64,000 nucleotides of DNA from Arthrobacter sp. FW306-2-2C-D06B (GTDB taxonomy: Bacteria; Actinomycetota; Actinomycetes; Actinomycetales; Micrococcaceae): the NCBI RefSeq assembly GCF_021789175.1, contig NZ_CP084560.1:496001-560000 (forward strand), read 5' to 3'. The translations under genes and the position numbers were made by a program. Below are positions 16,836 to 26,258 of this stretch, in pieces. The notes under the pieces were generated by a model that had not been told where the DNA came from, did not search any database, and saw only the letters and a program-made list of their open reading frames with translations. Every line of letters starts with the position of its first letter. Within the stretch, counting starts at the first letter, position 1.

Positions 16836-17672
16836 TCAGGCGATCCGGCCGGCCGGCAGTTTCTCCCCGGCCTCGACCGCCACGTCGATCGAATTTCCCG
16901 CCACGGGCATGGGGCACGTCCCGTACGGGGTGAAGGCGCTGGGGTAGTTGATGGCGCGGTTGAAGTCGAGCACAACTGAGCCATCGTGCCGGGGGCGCGA
17001 GACGGACAGCTTGCGCCATTCGTCCGTGGTGTTGCCGTTCGTTTCGTCGTGGAAAGTGACAGTCAGTGCTCCGAGCTTCTCTTCCTCGGCGTGCAGACGG
17101 ATCTCGTGGGGAAGGCCCGGCGCCCGGAAAACCACCTCGCCTACGGATCGGTGCACCCCGTCCACCAAGGGGTTGGCTGTCCCGATCGGAACATCCACCG
17201 GTTCGGGGTATTCCTCGAAGCGGCCTTCAAGCACCCAGTCCGGATTGTATTCATAGGTGGGAACGGCGTCGAACTCCGTCAACACTGGCGAGGAGTTGTC
17301 CCGGGTGCGGATGGCGTACTTGTCCGCGCGCGTGGCCAGCTCGACCACCACCTCTGTGCCATCCGCGCCGCCGAACTGCACCCACATGAGCGATTCCTCG
17401 TCCTGGAGGGTGGCCGAAATCGTGCCGTCCACAGGAGCTCCCGTTTCCACGAGCGTGAGCCCATCGGCCGCGCTCGCGGTGAGTGTCGCCGTCGTGCCGT
17501 CCGTTGACCAGAGCCCCGGGACGAGCTCGACGGCGGCGGGTGCCGATTCGAGCCACTGGAAGGAAGTGAGGGTCAGCCAGCCGTGGTCCGCTGCGAGGGC
17601 GGCGTTGCGGCCGTTGCGGAAACGCTGCCAACGTTCCAGCTGGGCGTTGCTTGCGGGGGCTGTTGCGCTCAT
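16836..17672 (-). CDS. DUF1684 domain-containing protein
   Basis: A 278-residue cytoplasmic protein of the DUF1684 family. It begins with a helix (QLERWQRFRNGRNAALAADHGWLTL) typical of the family, and the conserved C-terminal block includes LDFNRAINYPSAFTPYGTCP, which in this family binds metal or substrate. The ATG at 17672 follows GGAGGA; an upstream in-frame start is less likely. The reaction is unknown. It precedes the fusion gene on the same strand with 121 bases between, which contain the LacI-type operator, so it is probably transcribed separately. Confidence 0.85.
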   Translation of the reverse strand: MSATAPASNAQLERWQRFRNGRNAALAADHGWLTLTSFQWLESAPAAVELVPGLWSTDGTTATLTASAADGLTLVETGAPVDGTISATLQDEESLMWVQFGGADGTEVVVELATRADKYAIRTRDNSSPVLTEFDAVPTYEYNPDWVLEGRFEEYPEPVDVPIGTANPLVDGVHRSVGEVVFRAPGLPHEIRLHAEEEKLGALTVTFHDETNGNTTDEWRKLSVSRPRHDGSVVLDFNRAINYPSAFTPYGTCPMPVAGNSIDVAVEAGEKLPAGRIA

Positions 17673-17740
17673 GGTTCCTCCAGCGGCTTGGGGGGTCTGT
17701 CGTTGCCTTAACCATGCACCTCCCGCCGCCATTCCCGTAA

Positions 17741-17806
17741 CCCAACTGACTCGCAGTTGTTGTCGTTATGGGGGCTGAAAACGACATCTACTGCGAGCTA
17801 GTTGGG
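17741..17806. repeat. 66-bp palindromic element, copy 1
   Basis: Arms CCCAACTGACTCGCAGTTGT and its near-complement ending GCGAGCTAGTTGGG enclose a short centre. Compared with copies at 27589-27654 and 28838-28903, this copy has more mismatches between arms (ACATCTACTGC against GCAGTTGTTGT). It lies in the 303-base gap between the divergent DUF1684 and ppc genes. The rest of that gap, up to 17975, shows only the ppc leader with GAAGG before its ATG. Confidence 0.85.
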
Positions 17807-17975
17807 CGGCCAGGCAACCGGGGGAGGCGGCCAGGGCGGACGCCGCGACAACATTTGAGACGGATTGCCGGCCGCGTATGGGCTGCGGGTAGGATTCCTT
17901 TGGAAATATCAGTAATCCGGCTCACAGTATCCAGCGCAGTGTACGGGCCACACCCAACGCCAGAAGGTATTTTTC

Positions 17976-20774
17976 ATGGTTGACACTGCACATCTCAGCA
18001 CCGACCTTGCCGCGGAATTGCGGGCCGATGTCCGCCGCGTCTCCACGCTTCTCGGAGAGTCGTTGGTCCGCCAGCACGGGCCCGAGTTGCTTCAGCTCGT
18101 CGAGCAGGTGCGCCTGCTCACCAAGGAATCCAAGGAAGCCGCCCGCGGAGGCGCCGACGCCACAGGTCCGTGGAGCGCGCACGACGTCGTCGCCCAGGTC
18201 CGGGAGTTGCTCGCCTCATTGCCCCTTGAGGAAGCCACTGAGCTGGTCCGCGCCTTCGCGTTCTATTTCCACCTCGCCAACGCCGCCGAGCAAGTGCACC
18301 GCGTCCGCGGACTGCGCACCCGCCAGGAAAAGGACGGCTGGCTCGCCAAAGCCGTGGCCGAGATCGCCGACGAGGCCGGAACAAAGGCCCTGCAGGACGT
18401 CGTCAATGAACTGGACGTCCGTCCTATTTTCACCGCGCACCCCACCGAAGCCTCCCGCCGTTCGGTGCTCGACAAGATCCGCAAGCTGTCGGACGTCCTG
18501 GCCGAATCCACTGTTGAGAGTACGGCCGCCCGTCGTCGACAAGACCGCCAGCTCGCCGAGATCATCGATCAGATGTGGCAGACCGACGAACTGCGCCAAG
18601 TCCGCCCCACTCCCGTGGACGAGGCCCGCAACGCCATCTATTACCTGAGCAGCATCCTGACCGATGCCATGCCGGAAATGCTCACGGACCTTTCCGAGCT
18701 GCTGGGGGAGCACGGCGTGGTGCTGCCGGCGCACAACGCCCCCATCCGCTTCGGCTCCTGGATTGGCGGAGACCGCGACGGCAACCCGAACGTCACCGCC
18801 TCCGTCACCCGCGAAATCCTGCAGCTCCAGAACCAGCATGCCGTGCGGATCAGCATCTCGATGATCGACGAACTGATCTCCGTCCTCTCCAACTCGACGG
18901 CCCTCGTGGACGCGGAAGAGGACCTCGTGGACTCGATCGCCGTCGACCTCAAGAACCTGCCCGGCCTCGACAAGCGCATCCTGGAGCTGAACGCGCAGGA
19001 GCCCTACCGCCTCAAACTGACCTGCATCAAGGCCAAGCTGATCAACACCGGCCGCCGCGTGTCCGCATCCAGCCATCACGAACCCGGCCGTGACTACGCC
19101 TCCACCTCGGAACTTCTCGCAGAGCTCGAGCTGCTGGAAGCCTCGCTGCGGAAGCACTCGGCCGTCCTCGTGGCCGATGGCGCGCTGGCCCGGGTCCGCC
19201 GCGCGATCGCTTCGTTCGGGCTGCACTTGGCGACCCTCGACATCCGTGAACATGCCGACTACCACCACGACGCCGTCGGGCAGCTCATGGACCGGATCGG
19301 CGTCGGGACTCCCTACGGCAAGTTGAGCCGCGCCGAGCGCTTCGAGCGGCTGAGCGCGGAGCTGGCTTCGCGCCGCCCGCTGTCCGGCCACCCGATCAAG
19401 CTCGACGGCGACGGCGACCGCACGTACGACGTCTTCCGCAGCATCCGGCACGCCCTCCAGACGTATGGGCCCGACGTCGTCGAAACGTACATCATCTCCA
19501 TGACGCGCGGCGCGGACGATGTCCTGGCCGCCGCGGTGCTGGCCCGCGAAGCCGGACTGATCGACCTGTTCGGCGCTGCTCCGTATGCCAAGATCGGCTT
19601 CGCCCCGCTTCTGGAAACCGTCGAGGAACTGCGTGCTTCGGCCGAAATCGTGGACCTGCTGCTCTCCGACCCGTCGTACCGTTCCCTGGTAAGGCTGCGC
19701 GGGGATGTCCAGGAGATCATGCTGGGATACTCGGACTCCAACAAGGAATCCGGCGTCATGACGAGCCAGTGGGAGATCCACAAGACCCAGCGCAAGCTGC
19801 GCGACGTCGCCGCAAAGCACGGTGTGAACGTCCGCTTGTTCCATGGCCGCGGCGGCTCCGTGGGCCGTGGCGGCGGACCGACCTACGACGCCATCATGGC
19901 CCAGCCGAACGGCGTGCTGGAAGGCGCTATCAAGTTCACCGAGCAAGGCGAAGTCATCTCGGACAAGTACTCCCTGCCGGAGCTCGCCCGCGAAAACCTG
20001 GAGCTCTCCCTGGCCGCCGTGATGCAGGGTTCCGCGCTGCACCGCACCCCGCGCACGTCCGACGACGAGCGCGAACGCTATGGCCACGTCATGGAAATCA
20101 TTTCCGACGCCGCGTTTGCTGAGTACCGCTCGCTGATCGACGATCCGGACTTGCCCGCGTACTTCCTGGCCTCTACGCCGGTGGAGCAGCTCGGATCCCT
20201 GAACATCGGATCGCGGCCCTCCAAGCGCCCCGATTCCGGAGCCGGACTGGGCGGGCTGCGGGCCATCCCGTGGGTGTTCGGTTGGACGCAATCACGGCAG
20301 ATCGTTCCGGGTTGGTTCGGCGTTGGCTCAGGCCTGAAGGCCGCCCGCGAGGCGGGCAACACCGCCGAGCTCGCGGAGATGATGAAGCGCTGGCACTTCT
20401 TCCAGTCCGTGATTTCCAACGTCGAGATGACCCTCGCCAAGACGGACATGGACATCGCCGGGCACTACGTGTCTTCGCTCGTTCCGGAAGAGCTGCACCA
20501 CCTGTTCAAGGCCATCCGCACTGAGTACGACCTCACGGTTGCCGAAGTTGAACTCCTGAGCGGGGAAACCGAGCTCCTCGAAGCCCAGCCGACGCTCAAG
20601 CGTTCCCTCGAAATCCGCGACCAATACCTCGACCCCATCAGCTACCTGCAGGTTGAGTTGCTGCGCCGCGTCCGCGAAGCCTCCATTTCCGGTGCCGAGA
20701 TCGACGAACGCCTCCAACGGGCCATGCTCATCACCGTCAACGGCGTGGCCGCCGGCCTCCGCAACACGGGATAG
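17976..20774 (+). CDS. ppc: Phosphoenolpyruvate carboxylase
   Basis: A 932-residue enzyme, slightly longer than the E. coli protein of about 880. It converts phosphoenolpyruvate and bicarbonate to oxaloacetate, an anaplerotic reaction in the cytoplasm. The catalytic histidine lies in [12 protein letters not shown] (H155), the signature [14 protein letters not shown] is at about 622, and the C-terminus ends in N-T-G as in other PEP carboxylases. [17 protein letters not shown] marks the substrate loop. It is a single transcription unit followed by a large array of GTGAG repeats. Identification is secure. Confidence 0.97.
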   Translation: MVDTAHLSTDLAAELRADVRRVSTLLGESLVRQHGPELLQLVEQVRLLTKESKEAARGGADATGPWSAHDVVAQVRELLASLPLEEATELVRAFAFYFHLANAAEQVHRVRGLRTRQEKDGWLAKAVAEIADEAGTKALQDVVNELDVRPIFTAHPTEASRRSVLDKIRKLSDVLAESTVESTAARRRQDRQLAEIIDQMWQTDELRQVRPTPVDEARNAIYYLSSILTDAMPEMLTDLSELLGEHGVVLPAHNAPIRFGSWIGGDRDGNPNVTASVTREILQLQNQHAVRISISMIDELISVLSNSTALVDAEEDLVDSIAVDLKNLPGLDKRILELNAQEPYRLKLTCIKAKLINTGRRVSASSHHEPGRDYASTSELLAELELLEASLRKHSAVLVADGALARVRRAIASFGLHLATLDIREHADYHHDAVGQLMDRIGVGTPYGKLSRAERFERLSAELASRRPLSGHPIKLDGDGDRTYDVFRSIRHALQTYGPDVVETYIISMTRGADDVLAAAVLAREAGLIDLFGAAPYAKIGFAPLLETVEELRASAEIVDLLLSDPSYRSLVRLRGDVQEIMLGYSDSNKESGVMTSQWEIHKTQRKLRDVAAKHGVNVRLFHGRGGSVGRGGGPTYDAIMAQPNGVLEGAIKFTEQGEVISDKYSLPELARENLELSLAAVMQGSALHRTPRTSDDERERYGHVMEIISDAAFAEYRSLIDDPDLPAYFLASTPVEQLGSLNIGSRPSKRPDSGAGLGGLRAIPWVFGWTQSRQIVPGWFGVGSGLKAAREAGNTAELAEMMKRWHFFQSVISNVEMTLAKTDMDIAGHYVSSLVPEELHHLFKAIRTEYDLTVAEVELLSGETELLEAQPTLKRSLEIRDQYLDPISYLQVELLRRVREASISGAEIDERLQRAMLITVNGVAAGLRNTG

Positions 20775-20792
20775 CCGGTTCCTTTCCCTTCC

Positions 20793-21067
20793 GACGCCCG
20801 CTCACCTATATGGGTCTTTCCCCCGACGCCCGCTCACATCATGTGAGCCGGCGTGCGGCTGGGAGGGCTTGTTTGTGAGCGGGCGTCTCCTGGGTCAGAC
20901 GCTCGCTCACTTATGTGGGTGTTTTTGGAAACGCTCGCTCACTTGTGTCGGCGTCGGCCGGAACGCTCGTGCACATCTGAACGCTCATAGGTGAGCGGGC
21001 GTTTCCGGTTTTGGCCCGATAGGTGAGCGAGCGTGCGGACCGAAGGGCTTGTTTGTGAGCGGGCGTT
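20793..21067. repeat. Cluster 2 of the GTGAGCGAGCGT repeat family (about nine units)
   Basis: The 305-base gap after ppc consists almost entirely of this repeat. Units include CGCCCGCTCACCTATATGGG, CGCTCGCTCACTTATGTGGG, CGCTCGCTCACTTGTG and reversed forms ATAGGTGAGCGGGCGTTT and ATAGGTGAGCGAGCGTG. The longer word GGGCTTGTTTGTGAGCGGGC occurs twice, near 20867 and 21047, about 180 bases apart. Spacing and orientation vary, so it is neither a simple tandem repeat nor a CRISPR array. Confidence 0.85.
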
Positions 21068-21079
21068 TAGGGTTGAGGG

Positions 21080-21385
21080 ATGCCGTCGTTTCAGACCAAG
21101 TTGAAGATCACCGGGCTCAAGCCAGGCAATCCGCCTGAGTCCGTCATGGCCGCTGCGCTTGAGGCCCTGGAAACGCGTCATCATGTCGAATCCAATCAGC
21201 TGGACATTGTTGGTGGCGTCGCCCAGATCAGCCTCCGCTTCCTGGTGGAGCCGCGCGACTACCCGGGTGAGAACAGCGAGGCGCGAGCGTCGGCAGCCAT
21301 GATGCGCGACGCCGTCGAACGCGTAGCGCTCACTGGGAACCTTTATGTTCTGCGCCGCAAGCGGGGGAAATGGTCGCCGGTTTGA
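21080..21385 (+). CDS. Small conserved-looking protein of unknown function
   Basis: A 101-residue soluble protein with an alternating strand/helix pattern (FQTKLKITGLKPGNPPESVM, SNQLDIVGGVAQISLRFLVE) and a basic C-terminus (LYVLRRKRGKWSPV). Codon use looks normal for the genome. It starts 13 bases after the repeat cluster. No domain was recognised and there is no partner on the same strand. Confidence 0.6.
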   Translation: MPSFQTKLKITGLKPGNPPESVMAAALEALETRHHVESNQLDIVGGVAQISLRFLVEPRDYPGENSEARASAAMMRDAVERVALTGNLYVLRRKRGKWSPV

Positions 21386-21404
21386 GCCCGACGTCGGGAC
21401 GCGC

Positions 21405-22028
21405 CTACAGGTGCGGCGGCTCGCCCGGCTCGTCCACCGGCGAGCGGTCGCCCCGGCGACGCGTGACAATGACGCCCACCACGACGCCGATCAGCAGCCC
21501 CACGCCGACGCCGATCAGTGAGCTCGCCCAGAACGGAAGCTTCGTCGTCGAGCCCGTAAAGTAACCCAGCCCCGTCTGCCACGTGGCCCACAACAGCCCG
21601 CCCAGGCCAGCGCAGAGGCTGAAGCCACGGGAGGAAACCTCGGCGATCCCGGAAGCAGCGGACGCAGCAAGCCGCCCGCCAGGGATGAACCGGGCGCCGA
21701 TGATCGCGCCATAGGTGGAGGAGCGCCCGGCCCTGGCGATGGCCCTGTGAATGCCCTGATGGACTTTGCGGCCCCAGGCCCAGCGGTCCAGGACATGTCC
21801 CAGGCGGCGCTTGAATAGTTGGAAAACGATCATGTCGCCCAGCCAAGAGGCGACGGCGGCCATCAAACCCACCAGCCACAGGTTGACCCGGCCCTCGGCG
21901 GCCAGCGCGCCACCGGTAATCACCAGCATCTCGGACGGGATGGGCGGGAAGATCGCGTCGCCGACCACCATGGGGATGATCCAGACATAGATCGCGGCTC
22001 CCCAGCCTTCGGCGGTGGTGATGTCCAT
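21405..22028 (-). CDS. DedA/VTT (SNARE-associated) family membrane protein
   Basis: A 207-residue inner-membrane protein of the DedA family. IPMVVGDAIFPPIPSEMLVI holds the conserved acidic residue and PPxPSE motif, and GARFIPGGRLAASAASG carries the family arginines. About five hydrophobic segments are present. The family is linked to lipid scrambling, proton-motive-force maintenance and antimicrobial resistance. The ATG at 22028 is preceded by TACTTT six bases upstream rather than a Shine-Dalgarno, which would suit a leaderless mRNA. It is divergent from the macrodomain gene. Confidence 0.85.
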   Translation of the reverse strand: MDITTAEGWGAAIYVWIIPMVVGDAIFPPIPSEMLVITGGALAAEGRVNLWLVGLMAAVASWLGDMIVFQLFKRRLGHVLDRWAWGRKVHQGIHRAIARAGRSSTYGAIIGARFIPGGRLAASAASGIAEVSSRGFSLCAGLGGLLWATWQTGLGYFTGSTTKLPFWASSLIGVGVGLLIGVVVGVIVTRRRGDRSPVDEPGEPPHL

Positions 22029-22085
22029 GGGCACAAAGTACCCCACTTTGGTGCATCTGCCGGAGTGTCGTGCAAGACTGGCGCC

Positions 22086-22613
22086 ATGCGGCTCGAAATC
22101 CTGCAAGGTGACATCACCACGCGCGACGTCGATGCGATCGTCAACGCTGCCAACTCGTCGTTGATGGGTGGCGGGGGAGTGGACGGCGCGATCCATCGCG
22201 CGGCGGGCAGGGAGCTCCTGGCCGCGTGCATGGAGGTGCGCGAGCGGTACCCGCACGGACTGCCGGTGGGCCAAGCAGTGGCCACCCCCGGGTTCAAATT
22301 GCCTGCCCGATGGGTGATCCACACCGTTGGCCCCAACAGGCACGCGGGCCAGAACGATCCGGAACTGCTGGCGTCGTGTTTCCGTGAAAGCCTGAAAGTG
22401 GCAGTGTGCCTTGGGGCCAGTTCCGTTGCGTTCCCCGCAATCAGCGCGGGTGTCTACGGCTGGGACGCGCGCGATGTCGCAACGGTAGCGCTCGACGCCG
22501 TCAGCCGGTTCGACGCCGAAGGCTCCAGTGGGCTGGAACTCGTCGAATTCGTGCTGTTCAGCGCCGAGACGACGGAGGTGTTCCGGAGCGTGTTCGGGCC
22601 TTCGGAAGAATGA
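22086..22613 (+). CDS. Macrodomain O-acetyl-ADP-ribose deacetylase
   Basis: A 175-residue stand-alone macrodomain. It begins MRLEILQGDITTRDVDAIVN and continues NAANSSLMGGGGVDGAIHRA, the MacroD-type ADP-ribose-binding loop with the catalytic Asn and Asp. FPAISAGVYGW is the second phosphate loop. Members hydrolyse O-acetyl-ADP-ribose and remove mono-ADP-ribose from acidic residues. The ATG at 22086 matches the family N-terminus exactly. It is a single gene, divergent from the DedA gene with a 57-base shared promoter region. Confidence 0.92.
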   Translation: MRLEILQGDITTRDVDAIVNAANSSLMGGGGVDGAIHRAAGRELLAACMEVRERYPHGLPVGQAVATPGFKLPARWVIHTVGPNRHAGQNDPELLASCFRESLKVAVCLGASSVAFPAISAGVYGWDARDVATVALDAVSRFDAEGSSGLELVEFVLFSAETTEVFRSVFGPSEE

Positions 22614-22641
22614 GGGAAGCCGCGGGCTTTCGCGGGTGGCG

Positions 22642-23082
22642 TCAGGCGGACTGCGCCTCAAGCACGGACTTCAACTGCCCCAGTTGTCCGACTTCCGACT
22701 CCATGGTCTTCGTGATCATCGACCCCATGAGTTTCATGAAGCCCTTGGGCTGGAGATCCAAGGCAAAGCGTACGGTCGTGCTCCCGTTGTTCTCGTCCAG
22801 CGTGAAGGATCCTGTTGGGCGGGCGGGGCCGGCGATGACCTGGAAATCGAGTCGTTTGCCCGGCTGGGCTGCGATGATCTCGTAGTCGCCGGCGATCGTC
22901 CGGCCGCCTGGGCCAGCCATCGTCTGGGAGTACACGGCACCTTTGTTCCCTGCTTCTCCGCTTGCGAGGGAGACGGTCTTCACGGCCGGACGCCACAGCT
23001 TATTGTTCAGTCCGTCCGCCAGGAAGGCGTAGACGTCGTTTGCGGGGCGGTTGATCGAGACTTCGTTTTCAGCGTGGGCCAT
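22642..23082 (-). CDS. SRPBCC family protein (polyketide-cyclase-like)
   Basis: A 146-residue SRPBCC protein. MAHAENEVSINRPANDVYAF is the usual start of this fold. The C-terminal helix carries KGFMKLMGSMITKTMESEVG. The ATG at 23082 follows AAAAGGA; an upstream in-frame start at 23109 lacks one. It is probably a cytoplasmic lipid- or ligand-binding protein; ligand and role are unknown. It is convergent with the macrodomain gene. Upstream lies the third GTGAG repeat cluster. Confidence 0.82.
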   Translation of the reverse strand: MAHAENEVSINRPANDVYAFLADGLNNKLWRPAVKTVSLASGEAGNKGAVYSQTMAGPGGRTIAGDYEIIAAQPGKRLDFQVIAGPARPTGSFTLDENNGSTTVRFALDLQPKGFMKLMGSMITKTMESEVGQLGQLKSVLEAQSA

Positions 23083-23220
23083 CTGGTTCCTTTTCGCGAG
23101 ACCGAACACCGCCCGCGGTCAGCGAGCCGGCAAAACTGAGCATATACGCCCGGTCCCGTTCGCGACGGGGAACCGGAGCGTTTGTTTCGCCGCCCCGGTG
23201 TTGGAAACCCACTCCTTACC

Positions 23221-23377
23221 GGACGCTCGCTCACTTGTGACGCCCTTTTGCCCAGCGCTCCTGCGGATACGGCCTCAAGACGGACGTGTTCCTCAATCTT
23301 GGTGAGCGAGGGATTGGGGGAAACCCGGTATTGGTGAGCGGGCGTCCCGGGAAAGCCCCCATAGGTGAGCGAGCGTC
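23221..23377. repeat. Cluster 3 of the GTGAGCGAGCGT repeat family
   Basis: About four units are visible: CGCTCGCTCACTTGTG at the left, TTGGTGAGCGAGGG near 23299, TTGGTGAGCGGGCGTCC near 23331, and ATAGGTGAGCGAGCGTC ending at 23377. The first is opposed to the others. The last unit overlaps the stop codon of the RluA gene. As in clusters 1 and 2, the gap lies between genes on the same strand. Confidence 0.8.
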
Positions 23378-24326
23378 AGGCGGGGTGGGCTTCGCTCAAC
23401 TCGAGTCGGCTCCGGTATTCCACGGGCTGCTTGCTGATGGGGTCAACGAATCGGATGCCGCGCGCCAGCAACTGCAGGGGCTTGGAGTAGTCGTCCGGGG
23501 CCTTGTCCAGGAGGTCGGGGTAGAACGCGTCGTTCACGATTCCCAGCCCGAGCGAGGCCATATGCACGCGAAGCTGGTGGGTCTTGCCGGTGTGGGGCTC
23601 AAGCCGATACAGCGCCCGGCGAGCCACACCGCCGTCGTGAGTGCCGCCGTCGAACGTTCTCAGCAGCTCAATGCGGGTTTCCGCGTTGGGTTCGCCGTCG
23701 ATGACCTCGGCGAGAAGGTAGCTGCGGGATTTGGTCATGCGGTTGCGTACGACGGCGGGGAAGCCGACCGCGGGAAAGCCTGCGGCGGGTGCCGCGGCGG
23801 AGACGCACTCGTACTCCTTTTGCACCTGCCGTTTTTCGAAGAGCACCTGGTACTTGCCGCGGGTCTCCGGGTTGGTGGAGAGCAGCAACACTCCGGCGGT
23901 CATGCGGTCGAGCCGGTGCATCGGGATGAGGTCCGGCAGGTCGAGCTGGTTCCGGAGCCGGACGAGCGCGGATTCCTGGATGTAGGTCCCGCCCGGGGTG
24001 GTCGGCAGGAAGTGGGGCTTGTCGACCACCAGGAGGTGATCGTCCTGGTGCAGGATGTTGATCTCCACCGGCATGCGGGTCTCCGGCGGGAGGGTGCGGT
24101 AGTACCAAATGAAGGTGTGTTCTTCGAGGGGGGTGCCGCGGTCAAGGGGCGCGCCGCCTTCGCCGACGATTTCGCCGGCGTCGAACCTGTCCTCGATGCC
24201 TTGGGGGTCGATATGGCCCCAGCGGTGCATCATGTAGTCCATTGCGGTGTCCCAAGGCCCCTCGTCCGGGAGGCGCAGACGGGTGGCGTTGACGCCGTCG
24301 CGCACTGGAAGGGGGGATTGCATCAC
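23376..24326 (-). CDS. RluA-family RNA pseudouridine synthase
   Basis: A 316-residue enzyme with the catalytic aspartate in IPMHRLDRMTAGVLLL. Other family blocks are DDHLLVVDKPHFLPTTPGG and EPHTGKTHQLRVHMASLGLG. It isomerises uridine to pseudouridine in rRNA or tRNA; the target position cannot be told from sequence. The central region carries a small repeat (GFPAVGFPAVV) in an extra loop around residue 190. There is no S4 domain. The frame opens with two consecutive Met codons and either could be used. Confidence 0.9.
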   Translation of the reverse strand: MMQSPLPVRDGVNATRLRLPDEGPWDTAMDYMMHRWGHIDPQGIEDRFDAGEIVGEGGAPLDRGTPLEEHTFIWYYRTLPPETRMPVEINILHQDDHLLVVDKPHFLPTTPGGTYIQESALVRLRNQLDLPDLIPMHRLDRMTAGVLLLSTNPETRGKYQVLFEKRQVQKEYECVSAAAPAAGFPAVGFPAVVRNRMTKSRSYLLAEVIDGEPNAETRIELLRTFDGGTHDGGVARRALYRLEPHTGKTHQLRVHMASLGLGIVNDAFYPDLLDKAPDDYSKPLQLLARGIRFVDPISKQPVEYRSRLELSEAHPA

Positions 24327-24376
24327 CGGTCTATTCTACCGGGGCCGCAACAAGGGCGGCCCAGGGGCCCAAACAC

Positions 24377-26107
24377 CTAGTACGTTGTGCCGCCCGGCAA
24401 GATGACAGGCTTGATGGGCTGCTGGTTGAAGTCGAAGTCGTTCACCAAGTTGCCGAGCTGGGAGTTGTCCTCACGGACGCCGGGCCGGGGATCCGGCCGC
24501 CCGTCCGTGGCCGGGTCGAGGCGTTGGCCGTGGAGGAAGTCGTCTTCGATGAACTTGGCGTAGGCGTCGTGGCTGAGGATTTGGTGGTCGATGTTGCCCT
24601 GTTTGGCGTAGGGGCTGATGACGATTCCCGGGACCCGGAGGCCGTAGCCGTTTTGGTCCACGGTGGGCGGGGTGACGTGGTCGTAAAAACCGCCCCAGTC
24701 ATCCCACGAGAGGAAAATGGCGGTGCTGTTCCAGGCAGGGCCTGACATGACGGCATTTATCAGCCCCGTGACGTAGGCCTGCCCGGTGCTGATCAGCGCC
24801 GGAGGGTGTTCGCTGACCGCTCCGGTGGGGTCGATCCAGCTCACAGCGGGCAATGTGCCCTTCTTGGCGGCGGCGTAGAAGTTGGTGAGGGACTGGATGT
24901 TGCCTAGCTGGCCGTCCTGCTTGACGGTGTCGAAGTAGGGCAGTGGATTCCAGATGCCCGGCGTCTTCGCGTTCTGGGCTACGGGAGCGCAGGACATGGC
25001 TGCGTCGTCTTGGCAATCGGGCTCTGTGCCGTTGAAGACGTAGTAGGCCCAGGGCACGTTCTGTTTGTGCAGCAGGTAGGTCAGATCGGTCCAGGCGTAG
25101 TCAGGGGGAGCAAGTAATTTGGCGGCGGCGAGCAGCTTTTGTTTGAGCGCTTCGGGGAGGGTTGCTTTGTCGATCGCGGTCTGGCAACTCGCATAGGAAT
25201 CCGAGCCGGCGCAGTTTTCCATGATGAGGGCGTGCAGTTGAGCGGCAATGTCCGGGGTGATCCCCGCTGCGGCGAGTGCGTCCTGGCAGGCCTTGTTTTG
25301 CAGGCCGGCCCGGCATTTGCCGATGAGGGTGGACTGGACCGAGGTGGTGAAGTCCGGCGGGCTGCCTGGATTCTGGAGGGCGTTCACGCAGGATTGCGGG
25401 TCGCCCGCGCGGCTGCATTTGGCCGACCATTCCGAGACCATGTACAGGTGCTCGGGCAGGCTCCATGAGGCGTTGGGTTCGAACATGTGGTCCTGCAACG
25501 TGAAGTCTTTGGCATACGCCCAATAGTTGGGCAGGTCACGGGCATCGTGGTAGCCCATCACGTCGCTTTGGTTGCCGCCCGCGCAGGCTGGGGCGTTCGG
25601 TGGGCAGTTGGTCGAGGCTTTCTCGGCTTGCGCGATGAAGCCGTCCATTTTCCCGCCGTTGATGTCCGCCGCGGCATTGCTCTGGCTGTGCGGGCCACCG
25701 GAGTTCCGGTCGGCGGGGTCGTAGTACGGTTTCACGCACGAGCCGTGGGCCGGATCGGGAACGCACACCGCGGGGGAGCCGTTCTGCATCGGTATTCCGT
25801 CAGCTCCGGGGAACGTCCCGAAGTAGCTGTCGAACGAACGGTTTTCCTGCATGATGACGATGACGTGCTGGATCTTAGAGATCCCCGGATCCACGGGCCC
25901 AGCACCGCTTGCCCCCGCACCGGCCACCACTAGCGTCCGGGACCAGGAGGCGCCGAGAAAGACGGCGGTGCCCACAAGCGCGATAACCGCGGCAATGGAC
26001 AACGCGGCAAGGCCAGGGCGCCGTGAGGCCCAAGCCCGAATCCGCCCCCTGCGACGCCTGGGTGGCCGATTGGCTTCGGACCCAGCGGGCGGACTATTGA
26101 AACTCAT
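24377..26107 (-). CDS. Phospholipase C / acid phosphatase type phosphoesterase, exported
   Basis: A 576-residue protein of the phosphoesterase family (PF04185; phospholipase C and AcpA relatives). Residues about 20-60 hold a basic region and a membrane segment ([20 protein letters not shown]), acting as signal or anchor. The metal-site motif [20 protein letters not shown] follows, with later [17 protein letters not shown] and [18 protein letters not shown] completing the active site. A Cys-rich insert (about 220-330, with repeated N/Q-x-x-C) suggests extracellular disulfides. It probably cleaves phosphate esters outside the cell. The ATG at 26107 follows GAGGTG; an upstream GTG is also possible. 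Confidence 0.88.
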   Translation of the reverse strand: MSFNSPPAGSEANRPPRRRRGRIRAWASRRPGLAALSIAAVIALVGTAVFLGASWSRTLVVAGAGASGAGPVDPGISKIQHVIVIMQENRSFDSYFGTFPGADGIPMQNGSPAVCVPDPAHGSCVKPYYDPADRNSGGPHSQSNAAADINGGKMDGFIAQAEKASTNCPPNAPACAGGNQSDVMGYHDARDLPNYWAYAKDFTLQDHMFEPNASWSLPEHLYMVSEWSAKCSRAGDPQSCVNALQNPGSPPDFTTSVQSTLIGKCRAGLQNKACQDALAAAGITPDIAAQLHALIMENCAGSDSYASCQTAIDKATLPEALKQKLLAAAKLLAPPDYAWTDLTYLLHKQNVPWAYYVFNGTEPDCQDDAAMSCAPVAQNAKTPGIWNPLPYFDTVKQDGQLGNIQSLTNFYAAAKKGTLPAVSWIDPTGAVSEHPPALISTGQAYVTGLINAVMSGPAWNSTAIFLSWDDWGGFYDHVTPPTVDQNGYGLRVPGIVISPYAKQGNIDHQILSHDAYAKFIEDDFLHGQRLDPATDGRPDPRPGVREDNSQLGNLVNDFDFNQQPIKPVILPGGTTY

Positions 26108-26222
26108 CTTGCACCTCACGGACAGTGATACCCGCAGGGTACTCCTTCGCTAACCGCAGCGGTACAGGCCGGCGGGGCGCCCCCTAGCCGTGTCCCCAAT
26201 TCACCCGACGATAAAAAAGTTC

Positions 26223-26258
26223 TTGACAATAAAAGTTGTCGGCAGGCACAATGGAGAC
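26223..26258 (+). promoter_or_regulatory. Leaderless promoter and overlapping operator of the ArsR gene
   Basis: TTGACA (26223-26228) and CACAAT (26247-26252) form a promoter with an 18-base spacer. The start codon is at 26259, where transcription should begin, so the mRNA is probably leaderless; GGAG lies only two bases before the ATG. The inverted repeat GACAA-N6-TTGTC (26225-26240) overlaps the -35 box, an ideal place for autorepression by the ArsR protein. Confidence 0.6.

Noticed and set aside
18216..20291. Long open frame antisense to ppc (691 codons), and similar long antisense frames at 5934-7664, 935-2584 and 41450-42376
   Set aside because: They are mirror frames of real genes in high-GC DNA. 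Their translations are rich in Arg, Gly, His and Val, with no recognisable domain or ribosome binding site.
20793..21067. CRISPR array
   Set aside because: The repeated units are short, irregularly spaced and in both orientations, with no constant spacer length and no cas genes.
23150..23176. Hairpin CCGGTCCCGT / ACGGGGAACCGG as a terminator
   Set aside because: A stem of about 10 bp is visible, but there is no T-run on the strand that would need it, and it lies away from gene ends.
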